DNA from: Laetiporus sulphureus 93-53
Lineage: Eukaryota > Basidiomycota > Agaricomycetes > Polyporales > Laetiporaceae
DNA length: 17,401 nt
Assembly: GCF_001632365.1 (NCBI RefSeq)
Contig: NW_024468524.1
Coordinates: 326,284-343,684 of the forward strand
Direction of reading: 5' to 3'
The notes beneath the pieces are model-generated. The model was not told where the DNA came from. It was given only the letters and a program-made list of their open reading frames with translations, and searched no databases. Made by a program: the position numbers and the translations under genes. The stretch's first letter is position 1, and every line of letters begins with the position of its first letter. This document shows, piece after piece, positions 8,614 to 17,401 of this stretch.

Positions 8614-10821
8614 TCATGAGACGTCCATGGCATCCGCATCGCCAGCGACAGTCTCTACGTCCCCATCGCCCTTCTCTTCTCTCGCCCTCTTAATCTCCCT
8701 TTCCTCCTCCGTTTCGCCCAATGCCGTAGCGTCCCGTTTCCCGAGGACCGTCTGCACTTGTGCTTGCTCCTGCAGCTTCGCCGCCAATGCCATCTTCTTC
8801 CTCAAACGCGCCTGCTCGCGTTGCGTCAGCTCGCCCTCTTTATTCTGCTTGCCTTTGCCCTTGTCCTTCAGCTGCGACTGCGAGGTGGGCTCTGGCGTGC
8901 CCTCAAAATCTCCCTTGAACGGGTCGTGTTCCGGGTCGACGTTTTTCGGCAGGGAGGAGAGTGCCGAATACAGGTCGAGGGCCTTCCGGTCCGCGGCGGT
9001 TGCTGAGAGAGGCACTTCAACGTCTCCCGTCTTGAATATAAATAAAATAATCATACCTGGTATCGCGCATGCCGTCTGGAGGCAAGAAAGGAGAGCGGGT
9101 GCCTGCTGAGCGGGAACTCTCACAGGCTGAGATGCACTAATCAGCGAACTCCAACCGAATAGAAACAGGCGAGGTACTAACCTCTCCAGAAGTCCAGGAC
9201 AACAACGCAGCGAGTGGCACCTGTTCTTCGTTCTCTTCTTGTCTATCCGTATCACTCTCCGGGTCCAGCAACACCCACGTCGTGTCATTCGGGCCAACCG
9301 TGAAGTCGAGCACAGGTCGACGGAAATCGAAAGCCCGCACTGGTGGTGGCGAAGTTGCACCTGTTGCCTGAGGGAAGGAGCAATAGAAGAGTGCAGTCGC
9401 TCTGCAACGCTCAATCAGCGTCATCTTAAAGAATTCGAGACAAGCTGGAGTTTACCCAAGAACATTGAAGACGAGGAAGCGGCCACGCTCGCCGAAGTCA
9501 AGAGAGTCTATCTTGTGAACAACCAACACCGTTTTCTCGTTGTCGGCGTTCCCCTGAGCTACAGCACGCTTCTCACTCAAATCTTCCGCTTGGTCTCCCT
9601 CCATCTCCGCGTCTTCTTGAGCGTCCAGCATCCCTTCCGCCCCTGCTGATTCCTCAGTCCCCGTCGCGCCCTTCTCAGCTCTTCGCCTGTCCCTTCCCTT
9701 CCTGCCCCTCTTCCTCCGTCTCACCGTACTGTTTTCGCCCTCGCCATCTCCTCCCCCCTGATCCTCGTCTCCTCCCCATCTTCTCTTCTTTGCCTTCACC
9801 TTGATGTAAGGCTCGACCGTCTCGAGAACAGGAATCTCGGAAATAGGCTCGCCAGACAGCCAATCCCAGAGGTTGATCGTCAGATCGCCCCCACCAGAGA
9901 CGAGCATCGATGGTGCGAACGGAGGAAGATGAAGAGCCGAGACGTACCTGACCGGAAAGTAGCAGGAATGTCAAGAACAGCGGGATTGTATAAAGCTTGG
10001 GACATACTTCTCGTGTCCCAGACAGTAGCTCTCGATCACGTATCCCTGCGGATACCAGCTCACGCGGATGTGCTCATCCCGGTCAGCAGTGATGATGAAT
10101 CTCTCGTCCGGGGTTAGCAAGAAGTCGGTGAGCAATGAGACGTGCCCGAGGATGAGCTTGCCATCGGAGGGGTTTTCATGTGAAGTGAGAGCACTGCGCT
10201 TAGAGCTACCTGGCTCTGGGGTAGATATAGCTGACTCGGTCTGCGTTGTTGATGGTTCAGAAAGCTTTGGTAGGGGATGAAGGGGATAGCTATGGGACGG
10301 TGAGACGAAGTTTACCCGGATGGTCTGTGAGGCATACCTGAAGATGTCGCCGAACTTGTCGGAGACAAGGATGGTTTGACCGTCGCGTATAAAGTGAATG
10401 GTGGTCGGCTTTTTGGGGAGTTCTCTGATGAAGAGTCCGTTAGATGTTGACATTGAAAAATATAAGAATTACGCACCGCGCGTTTAGTAGCTCCAGCCCA
10501 TCCAATTTCCAGACTTTCAGCTTTTTCTCATCTCCGGCAGTCACCAAATGTGTGAATGTGTCATTGACAGCACTGCAGCGTATGCCTCCCGATTTCAATA
10601 CTGACGCTTTTGTGGCTTCATCCAAGTTCACCGTGGAATGTAACACGGAGCCGTTTCTGGGGAAAACAAGGATCCTCTGAGGTCAGCCGGTCAGAAGGTG
10701 TGCAGGGAGCATAAAGGCACATTACTTACTGGGTGTCAACCACTTGGATGTGTGGTCCAGAGAGGACGACCGCCAGAGGGCGAGATGGGGAGAGCAGCAG
10801 ATGAGTATGAGGGAAAGACAT
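8614..10821 (-). CDS. TRM82: TRM82/WDR4-like WD-repeat subunit of tRNA (guanine-N7-)-methyltransferase (621 aa, 7 exons)
   Basis: Exons: 10821-10730, 10656-10477, 10424-10338, 10289-10008, 9947-9456, 9401-9182, 9126-8614; introns 48-73 nt. Trm82 is the non-catalytic partner that stabilises Trm8 (METTL1) for m7G46 formation in tRNA. Diagnostic blocks are VTAGDEKKLKVWKLDG, KPTTIHFIRDGQ with DKFGDIFSYP, TADRDEHIRVSWYPQGYVIE (187-206) and LVSGGGDLTINLWDWLSG. The first ATG gives SFPHTHLLLS, a normal family start. It is longer than typical Trm82 because a low-complexity Lys/Arg then Glu-rich insert (about 255-350) interrupts the propeller and a Lys/Glu-rich tail (about 520-621) follows LDLYSALSSLPKN. 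Intron 3 is 48 nt with no stop and could be read through. A 26-nt GTATGA...AAG stretch in exon 7 is kept as coding because removing it breaks the frame. It is transcribed divergently from the TMEM97 homologue. Confidence 0.92.
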
Positions 10822-11667
10822 TTCGGCAGCTCAGAGAGAACAAGATAAGTAGCTTATCAAAAGATTCAGCCAGTAGTACTCGACGGAGGCGGTCATAAAG
10901 GTGCAATTTAGATGTTAAGTCTACATATGATCCTGCGAAACGAAAACACGCTCGTTAGTGTGACAGACGCGTGATGCATGGTGACTCATCTGTGACCCAT
11001 CGCGTTTAGCGCTGGCCGTGGGCTTCCCGGCGCATCAATCATGGATCGTATCACTCTTGCCAAGTTGCACTGGAGACATGGAGGCATTTGTCACCGTGTA
11101 ATATGTGTGACAAATATGAACTGGTATTTTACCTTTGTGAAAAGGATCTGGTGCAATTGTAATTACCGTTATATATTTTGAATTTGTAACTTGGGTTGTC
11201 ACCATCGCAAATCCGAGTTGACTTATTTTGTCTATGGCTGGGGGCAACCATAAAATAATGCACAGAGTATATGGCTCTGCTACAAATATACCACTATATG
11301 CTTCAGTGTGAGGGCCAATGAGCTAATTTGTGTCTGGATACTCTACACTGGCATAGTTCTTGTGCAGTGTTTGAAATTATGTACCCTCAAAATAGATAGA
11401 ATATATAATACTGATTTGCCATAATGGTATGTCAAGTCCTAAATTTGGAATATGAAATGCCAATTGTGATGGAGACGAATCCTTTTTGCAAAGGTAAAAT
11501 ACCAGTTCCCATTTGTAATGCATATTACATGGTGGAAAATGGCTCCATGTCTCCGGTGTTGGCAACATACAAAAGGCTGCCGCTAGGCTAAAGTTTAACG
11601 TTCTCGTCGCTCGAAACCACGACCTCCATTGTCTTTCTTCGTGTCACGAAAACGTGGCTGCCTCGCA
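10822..11667. promoter_or_regulatory. Shared divergent promoter region of TRM82 and the TMEM97 homologue
   Basis: 846 bp separate the two start codons, which face away from each other. The CACTA-like insertion plus one target-site copy accounts for 494 bp, so the ancestral spacer was about 352 bp, typical of a bidirectional fungal promoter. No TATA box stands out. The insertion leaves 246 bp next to TRM82 and 109 bp next to the TMEM97 start codon. Confidence 0.6.
11068..11558. mobile_element. Non-autonomous CACTA-like element, copy 3 (491 bp)
   Basis: The best-preserved copy. It starts CACTGGAGACATGGAG and ends CTCCATGTCTCCGGTG, flanked by TTG on both sides (11065-11067 and 11559-11561). GAACTGGTATTTTACCTTTG at 11118-11137 is perfectly complemented at 11489-11508; both blocks lie exactly 50 bp from their respective ends. 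CACTG termini and a 3-bp duplication fit the CACTA (EnSpm/CMC) superfamily. No transposase is encoded. Confidence 0.8.
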
Positions 11668-12424
11668 ATGGCTCAGAAGTCTCTGCTATCGCGCCCTCTG
11701 GACCTAGTCTACTTCTCATTCTTCCTCGTGCGTGTGCTTTAGCGCGAATTGAACCGCACAGAATAACGGGCTTATGTCCATGAGCTTGGCAGATGCACAC
11801 TTTAGCAACGATCATCATGGATCTTCAGGCTATCTATCCGGCGCATCTAATTCCGGCGTTCATGAAAGAGATAACAAATTACTATTTGTCTACTTATAAT
11901 GACCCTTTGATCGGCGGGGTGATGGGCTATTTTGGAAAGACCGACAAGTTTATCTGGTTCGAGACGTTTGTGTGGATGGAAGCGTACGTGGCAAAACATG
12001 AGCTACGTGCGTAAATGTCGTCTAATCACAGCTCCTAGATTCTTCCAGCTTCCAATCTTCCTGTTGGGCATGCGTGGACTTTGGAAAGGTGAGTAATCAG
12101 ATCATAGCGTGTGGTCACGCCCAGCTATAATCATTATCTCGCGCAGGTTCCCAATCCATCTATGTTCTCCTGCTCATCTATGCTGCATCGTCGGTCACAA
12201 CCACGATGCCCTGCCTGGCAGTCATTCTCAGTACACCCATCACCTCTGCAGAGACGCTCGCTGCCAAGGTCGTATCCGTCACCGCAGAGCAGAGAGCCAA
12301 TCTCCTCATGAGCTATGTCCCGTTCTTGATCGTACCTCTCCTGATGGCGATCGACATGGGCTTCCGTGTCTTGAAGCTCATTAGGATCGGTGTGGCCGCG
12401 GAGGTTGCAGCCAAGAAGAAGTAA
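11668..12424 (+). CDS. TMEM97-like EXPERA-domain ER membrane protein (192 aa, 4 exons)
   Basis: Exons: 11668-11727, 11793-11983, 12039-12088, 12147-12424; introns 55-65 nt. The first ATG (MAQKSLLSRPLD) leads into the first membrane helix, which is split by intron 1. The protein has four hydrophobic segments in the EXPERA arrangement shared by TMEM97 (sigma-2 receptor), EBP and TM6SF proteins, which bind or convert sterols in the ER. The acidic pair of the TMEM97 ligand pocket is present: Asp30 in MDLQAIYP and Glu83 in WMEAFFQLP. YNDPLI, FFQLPIF and SYVPFLIVP are further family blocks. The tail ends VAAKKK, a lysine cluster resembling an ER retrieval signal. Expected role is sterol-related ER membrane homeostasis; catalytic activity is not implied. 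Confidence 0.9.
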
Positions 12425-12782
12425 TTTTATCCTCTTGTTCCGCAATCGACCATCATCCAAGAGATTTACTGAAATTCTATCTCCTCCTTTGGTGACAAAA
12501 CTCCCGAGTCTTGCAAGCGAGCAATCGCATTTCCATCAGTCCATGACGTCCATTCTCACAGACCATTACTACCACTGCTCAATAGCTATGATGAAATCAT
12601 TGGTTGTCGTCTTCTTCATTCTGATGTAACTACTCAACACCATTGCTATTATTAATACCACGATGGGAATCTGCAGAGTCAAATACGGATAGATAATTGG
12701 ATAGCTTCTGAGGCTGTCGCGGAAGGTTGGCTCCGCTATAGGTACGCGCCTTTACCATCTATAGCAGTGATATACGTCGATG
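12425..12782. other. Intergenic: 3' flank of the TMEM97 homologue
   Basis: About 360 bp containing the likely 3' UTR. Nothing else was recognised. Confidence 0.5.
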
Positions 12783-13528
12783 CTAATGGATACTGGCCTC
12801 GGCAAGCCCTGACGCAGCCCATCTGATATGAGTATGCAACGGACGATCTCGTTGCCACGACATCATCTCTAGGGCGAACTTGCTCTTTTCACTGAGTGCA
12901 GAACGCAAATACGCTAGCGGATCATTGACCCAACGCCAACAGTACTCATCGTCAGGAGGAATCTCCCGTCTAATGAACGCATCATGAGCCTGCTGGCGCT
13001 GAAAGTCGACGTAGCCCGGCCGACTAACGCAATTGCGAGTTCCTGTTTTCATTCCATTGAAGGAGCTGTGAGTGTCGCATGGTCATTTGTGGTAGTGCAG
13101 TCTGTGTATCGTATCTGTCTCACAAGATCTATAGCAATAGTACTCGTCAATGTAAAACTCGTAGGGTGACGGTTTGGTCTCTATGAAAGGGTGTTGCACT
13201 GTTTCTCGACGATATCATAGGCCACCTCCTCAATGTACGCCTTGCGCATTCCTGCGTCCGTGGAAACGACGTCTCTTTCCAAGTCTATGCGTCCATTGAA
13301 ATGTACGTGACGTCTAGTTAGTTCTTTTGGATTATCATTGAGTGTTATTGGGGATCTGCTCATTCGTCTGAGGGATCGAACGGGAAGACATCGCTCAAAT
13401 AACGTGGAATGAAGTGGCGCGGAAGAGATATGCTGGGGTATGGATAGAAAAGAGAATCCTCGTTTACGTACATATTCCTGCGCCGCTCTCTTACTAGCGG
13501 CTCTATGACCAGTAGCAGAATATGCTAG
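12783..13528 (-). pseudogene. Probable broken gene of unknown family
   Basis: Three protein-like blocks on the minus strand. The first (13528-13181, open 115 codons) contains EYVRKRGFSF, FNGRIDLERDVVST and RKAYIEEVAYDIVEKQ. The second, in another frame (about 13209-13090), reads ETVQHPFIETKPSPYEFYID. The third (13052-12783) includes RRWEIP-type text: FIRREIPPDDEYCWRWVND. Composition and charge pattern look coding, but I found no intron set joining all three frames without a stop. It could be a decayed gene or one with introns I misplaced. The family was not recognised. It lies in the 1.9-kb spacer before gene B. Confidence 0.35.
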
Positions 13529-14359
13529 CTACACGCCCCTTGCCACATCGTGTCTTAGTACACGAATTCAGATCTTGCTTGGGACAAAAAGTTATTATGA
13601 GCCACTCTCTAACACAATATCTTCAGTATTTTATTCTCGATGCATATTACAACAGTATGGCTATTGCATTGGGCCTAGGATGCGTGCGAAGACGCGTTCA
13701 TCACGTGAGCGCGTTGTCTGTGAGCGCTTGTTTTCTCCTCTACTTGTTGAAATTGCGCAGACCATCCTGCAGTTACTTGACACTATTGTCAGTATCCCGT
13801 GGACATAAGATGGGGAACTCCATACTGATGGTGTGTGTATAATGTCTTTTGTAGAACAATACGCGGACCGATATGTTGTGTTTCAGGTCTGCACGCACCT
13901 GACGCGTGGTTACGCACTGCCTTCGGTTAACATGGAGAAAGTTTTTAACTGTACGTACCTTCCGCGTGTTACCCGAAGATTTAGAATTTGACTGCGTTGC
14001 TCGAGATTCGTGGACTATATCAACTTTGCAGAGTATCCAACGCGTTTTGGGCCCTTGGGATGCTACATCGTCCGTCGAGCCTTGGTAAAATCACGACGAT
14101 ATGGATTGGCCTAAGACATTGTGGAAGCTACCCACAATCCACACGATTAATCAACGAAATGGATCCGTATTAGGTATCTGGTTTCCACGAGAGAGGGCAT
14201 CGATAGTGAAAGCAGTAATGGCCGGCGATTTCGCATACAGCAGAGCCTGATCGTGTCTACTCTTGTCCTAGCTCCTCTGGGCAACAACACTAATGCACGC
14301 TCCCATAAAAATGTCGCACATCTCTTCCTCCTCGTCCATTTCGTGCGCCAGCGCTCCGC
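13529..14359. other. Intergenic: gene B 5' flank
   Basis: About 830 bp. CATAAAAA near 14304 and a pyrimidine-rich stretch just before the ATG may be core promoter parts of gene B. A nested short inverted repeat (TTGTGG/CCACAA) lies at 14119-14137. Overlapping frames show no recognisable protein. Confidence 0.45.
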
Positions 14360-16123
14360 ATGTCTTCATACGAACTGTACAACGTCTCTTTCACAGACCT
14401 TTCTCCTCTATGCCAGTACAATCCTTATCGGGACGGCGCCATCGATTCTTCATGGACCATCACGTATCCTGATGGAGACGCACGGGTGAGTCTGCCCTCC
14501 TTCGTCGACGCGAATTCGTGGAGGCCAACACATGACAATTAGACAAATGCATACACAACCTATTTAGAGGGTGCTTCGGTTGACATCCAATGGGTTGGCA
14601 CCGCTGTCTGGGTTTATGGACAAGCGAACTTGAGCCAGTATGAAGTTCAGACATCATGGGGAAGTGGGACAGTTCTTGGAGAAGGGACTAGCTCAGCCGG
14701 GGGCTTGCTTTATAGCCAACAAGGACTGAACTATGGGCCGCAGTCCATTTCACTGATAGCCCTCAGCGGACCCGTCACGATACAGAATGTGATAGTCACA
14801 GTAGGAATGGGTGACCTTGGGTACGTTTGTGCAGCAGTACAAAGGAGGAATCCCTTCTCATAACTTACAGCACCTCTCTGGAAACCCGGAACGTATCGGC
14901 TGTGACAGGTTCAGATTCGGACCTCGAGGTCAATCCCTACTTCACTATATCTAGTGAGGCCGGCTGGTTAGCAGAATACGACTATGGCGGCGATGGGCTT
15001 ACAGAGAACTACCCTCGGATCGAGACTGGTACGCCGGGCGCTTGGGTCTCGTTCAATGTCAGCACGGCTGTGGCTGTTGCCATCTACGGGAGTCTGCGTT
15101 ATGATCAAGGTGGATACAGTGTGAACATTGATCCTGCACCTCCATTGTGGTCGAACACTACCTTCCAGCTGAACGCCACACTGCCATGGCTGGTTCGGAA
15201 CGAGCTCAAATTCCTCGCGACAGGACTAGACAGAACACAAAATTATACCATCAATTTGACCAACAGAGAGGCTGGACTGAATGTGGCGCAAGTCGTTCTC
15301 TACGACGCTCCTCCCGCGTAATCAATTTCGTCCGCTGTCGATCTACCGCGCACTGAGTGTATCTTTTGGGTAGTTCCACATCTTCATCAGCAAGCTCTCA
15401 AGCTTCGTCTGCGTCTGCCATCTCAACCGCGACTGGCATTTCGTTGAAGTCATCACGAATGTCTCACTCCCTCAGCGCAGGTAGCATTGCTGGTATTTTG
15501 GTAAGCGTATCTCCCCTCCCTATCCTCATTGTGCAAACTGATTTAATGCTTTCGAAGGTGGCATGCATGGTGACACTTTGTACCATCTCTGTTCTCATTG
15601 TTTGCCTTGTTTATCGCCACAAGCGACGCAGGCGCCAAATTGACATCGACTCTCCGTATGACGAGTACTGTGATCAAAATGAAGTGTACCACCCTCGCGA
15701 AGGAAATGAACGTGAATTCCGGAACTCGATGCAAGAACACGGCCTTCCTCTCTCCTTGCCTTCTCCCTGTAAGCCACCGGCCTTTCTGACACTTGTTCTC
15801 GCCAGCCACCTGACAAAACCGGTATAGATACAAAATGCTACGTTGAGTCCACCAGTGCTGTCCAAAGTGATGCCGCCTCTTCATCCCAAGTCCAAGATAC
15901 AGGAAGTACGGGCCTGAAGGCCGAAGTGCATGCGACGTCGCCGTTGGCCACATCCGCGGACTTGGCAGAGCGTTCGACCTCAAGAGCTGTTGATCCGTAC
16001 TTCGTCATCCGCGAGGAAGATGCAGGACGGATTCCTGTTATTGAGCCCCCGTTATATGATCCAGCGTGGAACGAGGGTGCATTGCCTGCAAGGCAAATCA
16101 TAGGTGGGGACGAGATGAATTGA
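14360..16123 (+). CDS. Gene B: two-domain ectodomain single-pass membrane protein, paralogue of gene A (494 aa, 6 exons)
   Basis: Exons: 14360-14485, 14543-14820, 14871-15317, 15374-15500, 15558-15768, 15828-16123; introns 50-59 nt. Every intron falls at the same position and phase as in gene A (4449-6221). Module 1 (about 1-135) has GASVDIQWVGTAVWVYG; module 2 (136-283) has AVAIYGSLRYDQGGYSVNID and FLATGLDRTQNYT. The repeated G-A-x-x-Y-G pattern shows the two modules are related. A Ser-rich stalk (284-318), a membrane helix (about 321-345, SIAGILVACMVTLCTISVLI) and RHKRRRR give N-out, C-in topology. The tail carries EPPLYDPAW. The last intron ends at GGTATAG (15827); the nearer AG at 15805 gives an immediate stop. 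Several N-x-S/T sites are present. As in gene A, no cleavable signal peptide is clear. Function unknown; surface receptor or adhesin-like role is inference. Confidence 0.85.
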
Positions 16124-16548
16124 CCACGCATAGTGGCTCGTGAGATATGGTATAGAGAAAAACTGCAGCATACTTTCGCGTTCCGATATTAGGTACAGCG
16201 ATGAGCGTAGCCATCAAGTAAGTCTCTTCTTTTCCCTAGGCCTGTCTCTGCAATGTACCGCGCTGACTGCACACACCATAACCGTTCCACCAGATATATC
16301 TCCGTACGCATGAACACTTTCCATCCGTACTACTGAGCCATATATCTCATTCATGATCTTAGTTTTGCGTGCGGGACAATAAATGCAATTGAAACAATAT
16401 TAGGTAAAGCGGGCACGTGATGGTACTATTCGTAATTGAAAGTACGCGTACCCGCGTGTCCAACTTCAAGTTGAACACTTTACGTGACACTCCCAATAAT
16501 CCAGGGTGGTTAGCGTCACACTGGCAGCTGCAGCATTCATAATCTCCT
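16124..16548. other. Intergenic: 3' flank of gene B
   Basis: About 425 bp with no coding sense. It contains small palindromes GTACGCGTAC (16442-16451) and CAACTTCAAGTTG (16461-16473) and one CACGTGA near 16415. No transposon ends matching the other copies were found. Confidence 0.5.
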
Positions 16549-17097
16549 ATGTGTACATCGTCTGCTCATTCTCATGTCGATCAAGTTGTCAAGGTTGATT
16601 TCCTCAAGGCACAACTCAGTGCTGAGCTTGGTGGGTGGATGCACGTAGCTAGATCTGATGTCGAGCCGATACTGTGGCGTTGGCTGAAAGCACAACTGTC
16701 TCGGACAGAGCAGAAAGTCCTCCATCACAGCATCCCAACATTCATGAGAAGTTACTGTGAGGAGGGGTGGACGATGTTGGACAAACGCTACATGCGGGAG
16801 TCCGAGTTGCATGTGTCCTTCCTCCACATATTCCGAATCGTCAGGAACTATTTAAGCAAAGTCGTTCCCGGGAAGCTCAAGGGCACCGCGAAGAACATGG
16901 ATGGTGTGCACGTGAACCACGATGTGCCCAAGCTATACACCAGTCCGGACATCGTGATTTTCGACAGCAACTGCAGGACATGCAGCAATGCATCAATTCC
17001 TTACTACTGCCATGCAGGCAGTGCTGTCGATATCAAGTTGGATAGCAACACGGAAATGGAGTCCGACGGAGTGAAACTTGGTATATACGCGCGTTGA
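16549..17097 (+). pseudogene. N-terminal fragment of a FunK1-like fungal protein kinase (182 aa, truncated)
   Basis: A single 182-codon frame. The block ESELHVSFLHIFRIVRNYL (85-103), then KLYTSPDIVIFD (128-139), GSAVDIKLDSN (157-167) and a final KLGIYAR (177-182) resembles the region before the kinase core in FunK1-type proteins of basidiomycetes. There the pattern is K-PD-V, then E-x-K, then a YARQ-F motif. Here a stop replaces the residue after YAR, and no kinase core (VAIK, HRD, DFG) follows in the remaining 300 bp, where a transposon begins. PD(133-134)...D161-x-K163 resembles a PD-(D/E)xK nuclease-fold signature; that is a guess. It may be a truncated gene or a 5' exon of a longer one. 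Confidence 0.45.
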
Positions 17098-17314
17098 ATG
17101 CTAATCGAACTAGGCTCATAAATCAGCCTTCGTACAGGAAGACACACTCGTTCCTTATACTCAGGCTGAGATCGTAACTCGAGGTCCAAAGGGAAGACCC
17201 CCCGTGGGGAACGCGGAGTTTCAACGTGCCGACGGCAATTCGACGCTCGAAGCTTTGGCGCTGGTCGGACACACCACGTGATCGCGTTGTACAGAACGCG
17301 TCTGTAAAGGCACT

Positions 17315-17401
17315 CACCGCAGACATGAAGCGATTTGCACATGTGGCAAATGCTTAGCAAATGTCGACAGGTTTTTTGCCTTTGTGATCTCAATTTGCTA
17401 C
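17315..17401 (+). mobile_element. CACTA-like element, copy 4, left end only
   Basis: CACCGCAGACATGAAGCGAT matches the left end of the element at 7662-7905, and both carry AAATGTCGAC exactly 44 bp from the end (17359-17368 and 7706-7715). The rest, including any right end and target duplication (expected ACT), is outside the window. Orientation is arbitrary because the ends are inverted repeats. Confidence 0.6.

Noticed and set aside
9048..9073. GTATGA...CAAG in TRM82 exon 7 as an intron
   Set aside because: At 26 nt it is too short, and removing it creates a stop codon soon after.
14119..14137. TTGTGG/CCACAA hairpin as a terminator or regulatory RNA
   Set aside because: Short stem without further structure; intrinsic terminators of this type do not apply to Pol II genes.
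16442..16473. Palindromes GTACGCGTAC and CAACTTCAAGTTG as operator sites
   Set aside because: Short, single copies in a region without a promoter assignment; expected by chance at this scale.
17098..17281. Possible extra exon after the FunK1-like frame (GTATAT donor in 17076-17098, AG near 17135)
   Set aside because: A 46-nt intron would give a clean 48-codon continuation, but it deletes the GIYAR end that fits the family. No homology was recognised.

Overview
The window looks like nuclear DNA of a mushroom-forming basidiomycete (Agaricomycetes). The evidence is GT-AG introns of only about 48-73 nt, a chromodomain-bearing Ty3/gypsy retrotransposon, a FunK1-like ORF, and a pair of two-domain single-pass membrane proteins of a kind common in these fungi. 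Exon models were built by hand from frame, splice signals and paralogue comparison.

Layout. 1-2589: the 3' end of a Ty3/gypsy chromovirus (integrase, chromodomain and a C-terminal dUTPase domain in one ORF), then polypurine tract and 3' LTR. 2735-4448: decayed mobile DNA, with a non-autonomous CACTA-like element and a frameshifted remnant of a fungal transposon-associated protein. 4449-6221 (-): gene A, a 491-aa membrane protein in six exons. 6222-8613: non-coding, with a foldback CACTA-like element and a tRNA-like sequence. 8614-10821 (-): TRM82/WDR4 homologue, the WD-repeat subunit of tRNA m7G46 methyltransferase, in seven exons. 10822-11667: divergent promoter region carrying another CACTA-like insertion with a 3-bp target duplication. 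11668-12424 (+): TMEM97/EXPERA-family ER membrane protein in four exons. 12783-13528 (-): a probable broken, unrecognised gene. 14360-16123 (+): gene B, a 494-aa paralogue of gene A with the same six-exon, same-phase structure, in inverted orientation. 16549-17097 (+): a truncated FunK1-like reading frame. 17315 to the end: left end of a fourth CACTA-like element.

Two housekeeping-type genes (TRM82 and TMEM97) are divergently transcribed and lie between two inverted paralogues of a putative surface protein. The main new-looking signals are: the integrase-chromodomain-dUTPase fusion; a family of short CACTA-like elements with CAC...GTG ends and 3-bp duplications, one placed 109 bp from the TMEM97 start codon; and a cytoplasmic PPLY (PPxY-type) motif kept in both surface-protein paralogues. 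No CRISPR array, bacterial operon or complete defence system is visible.
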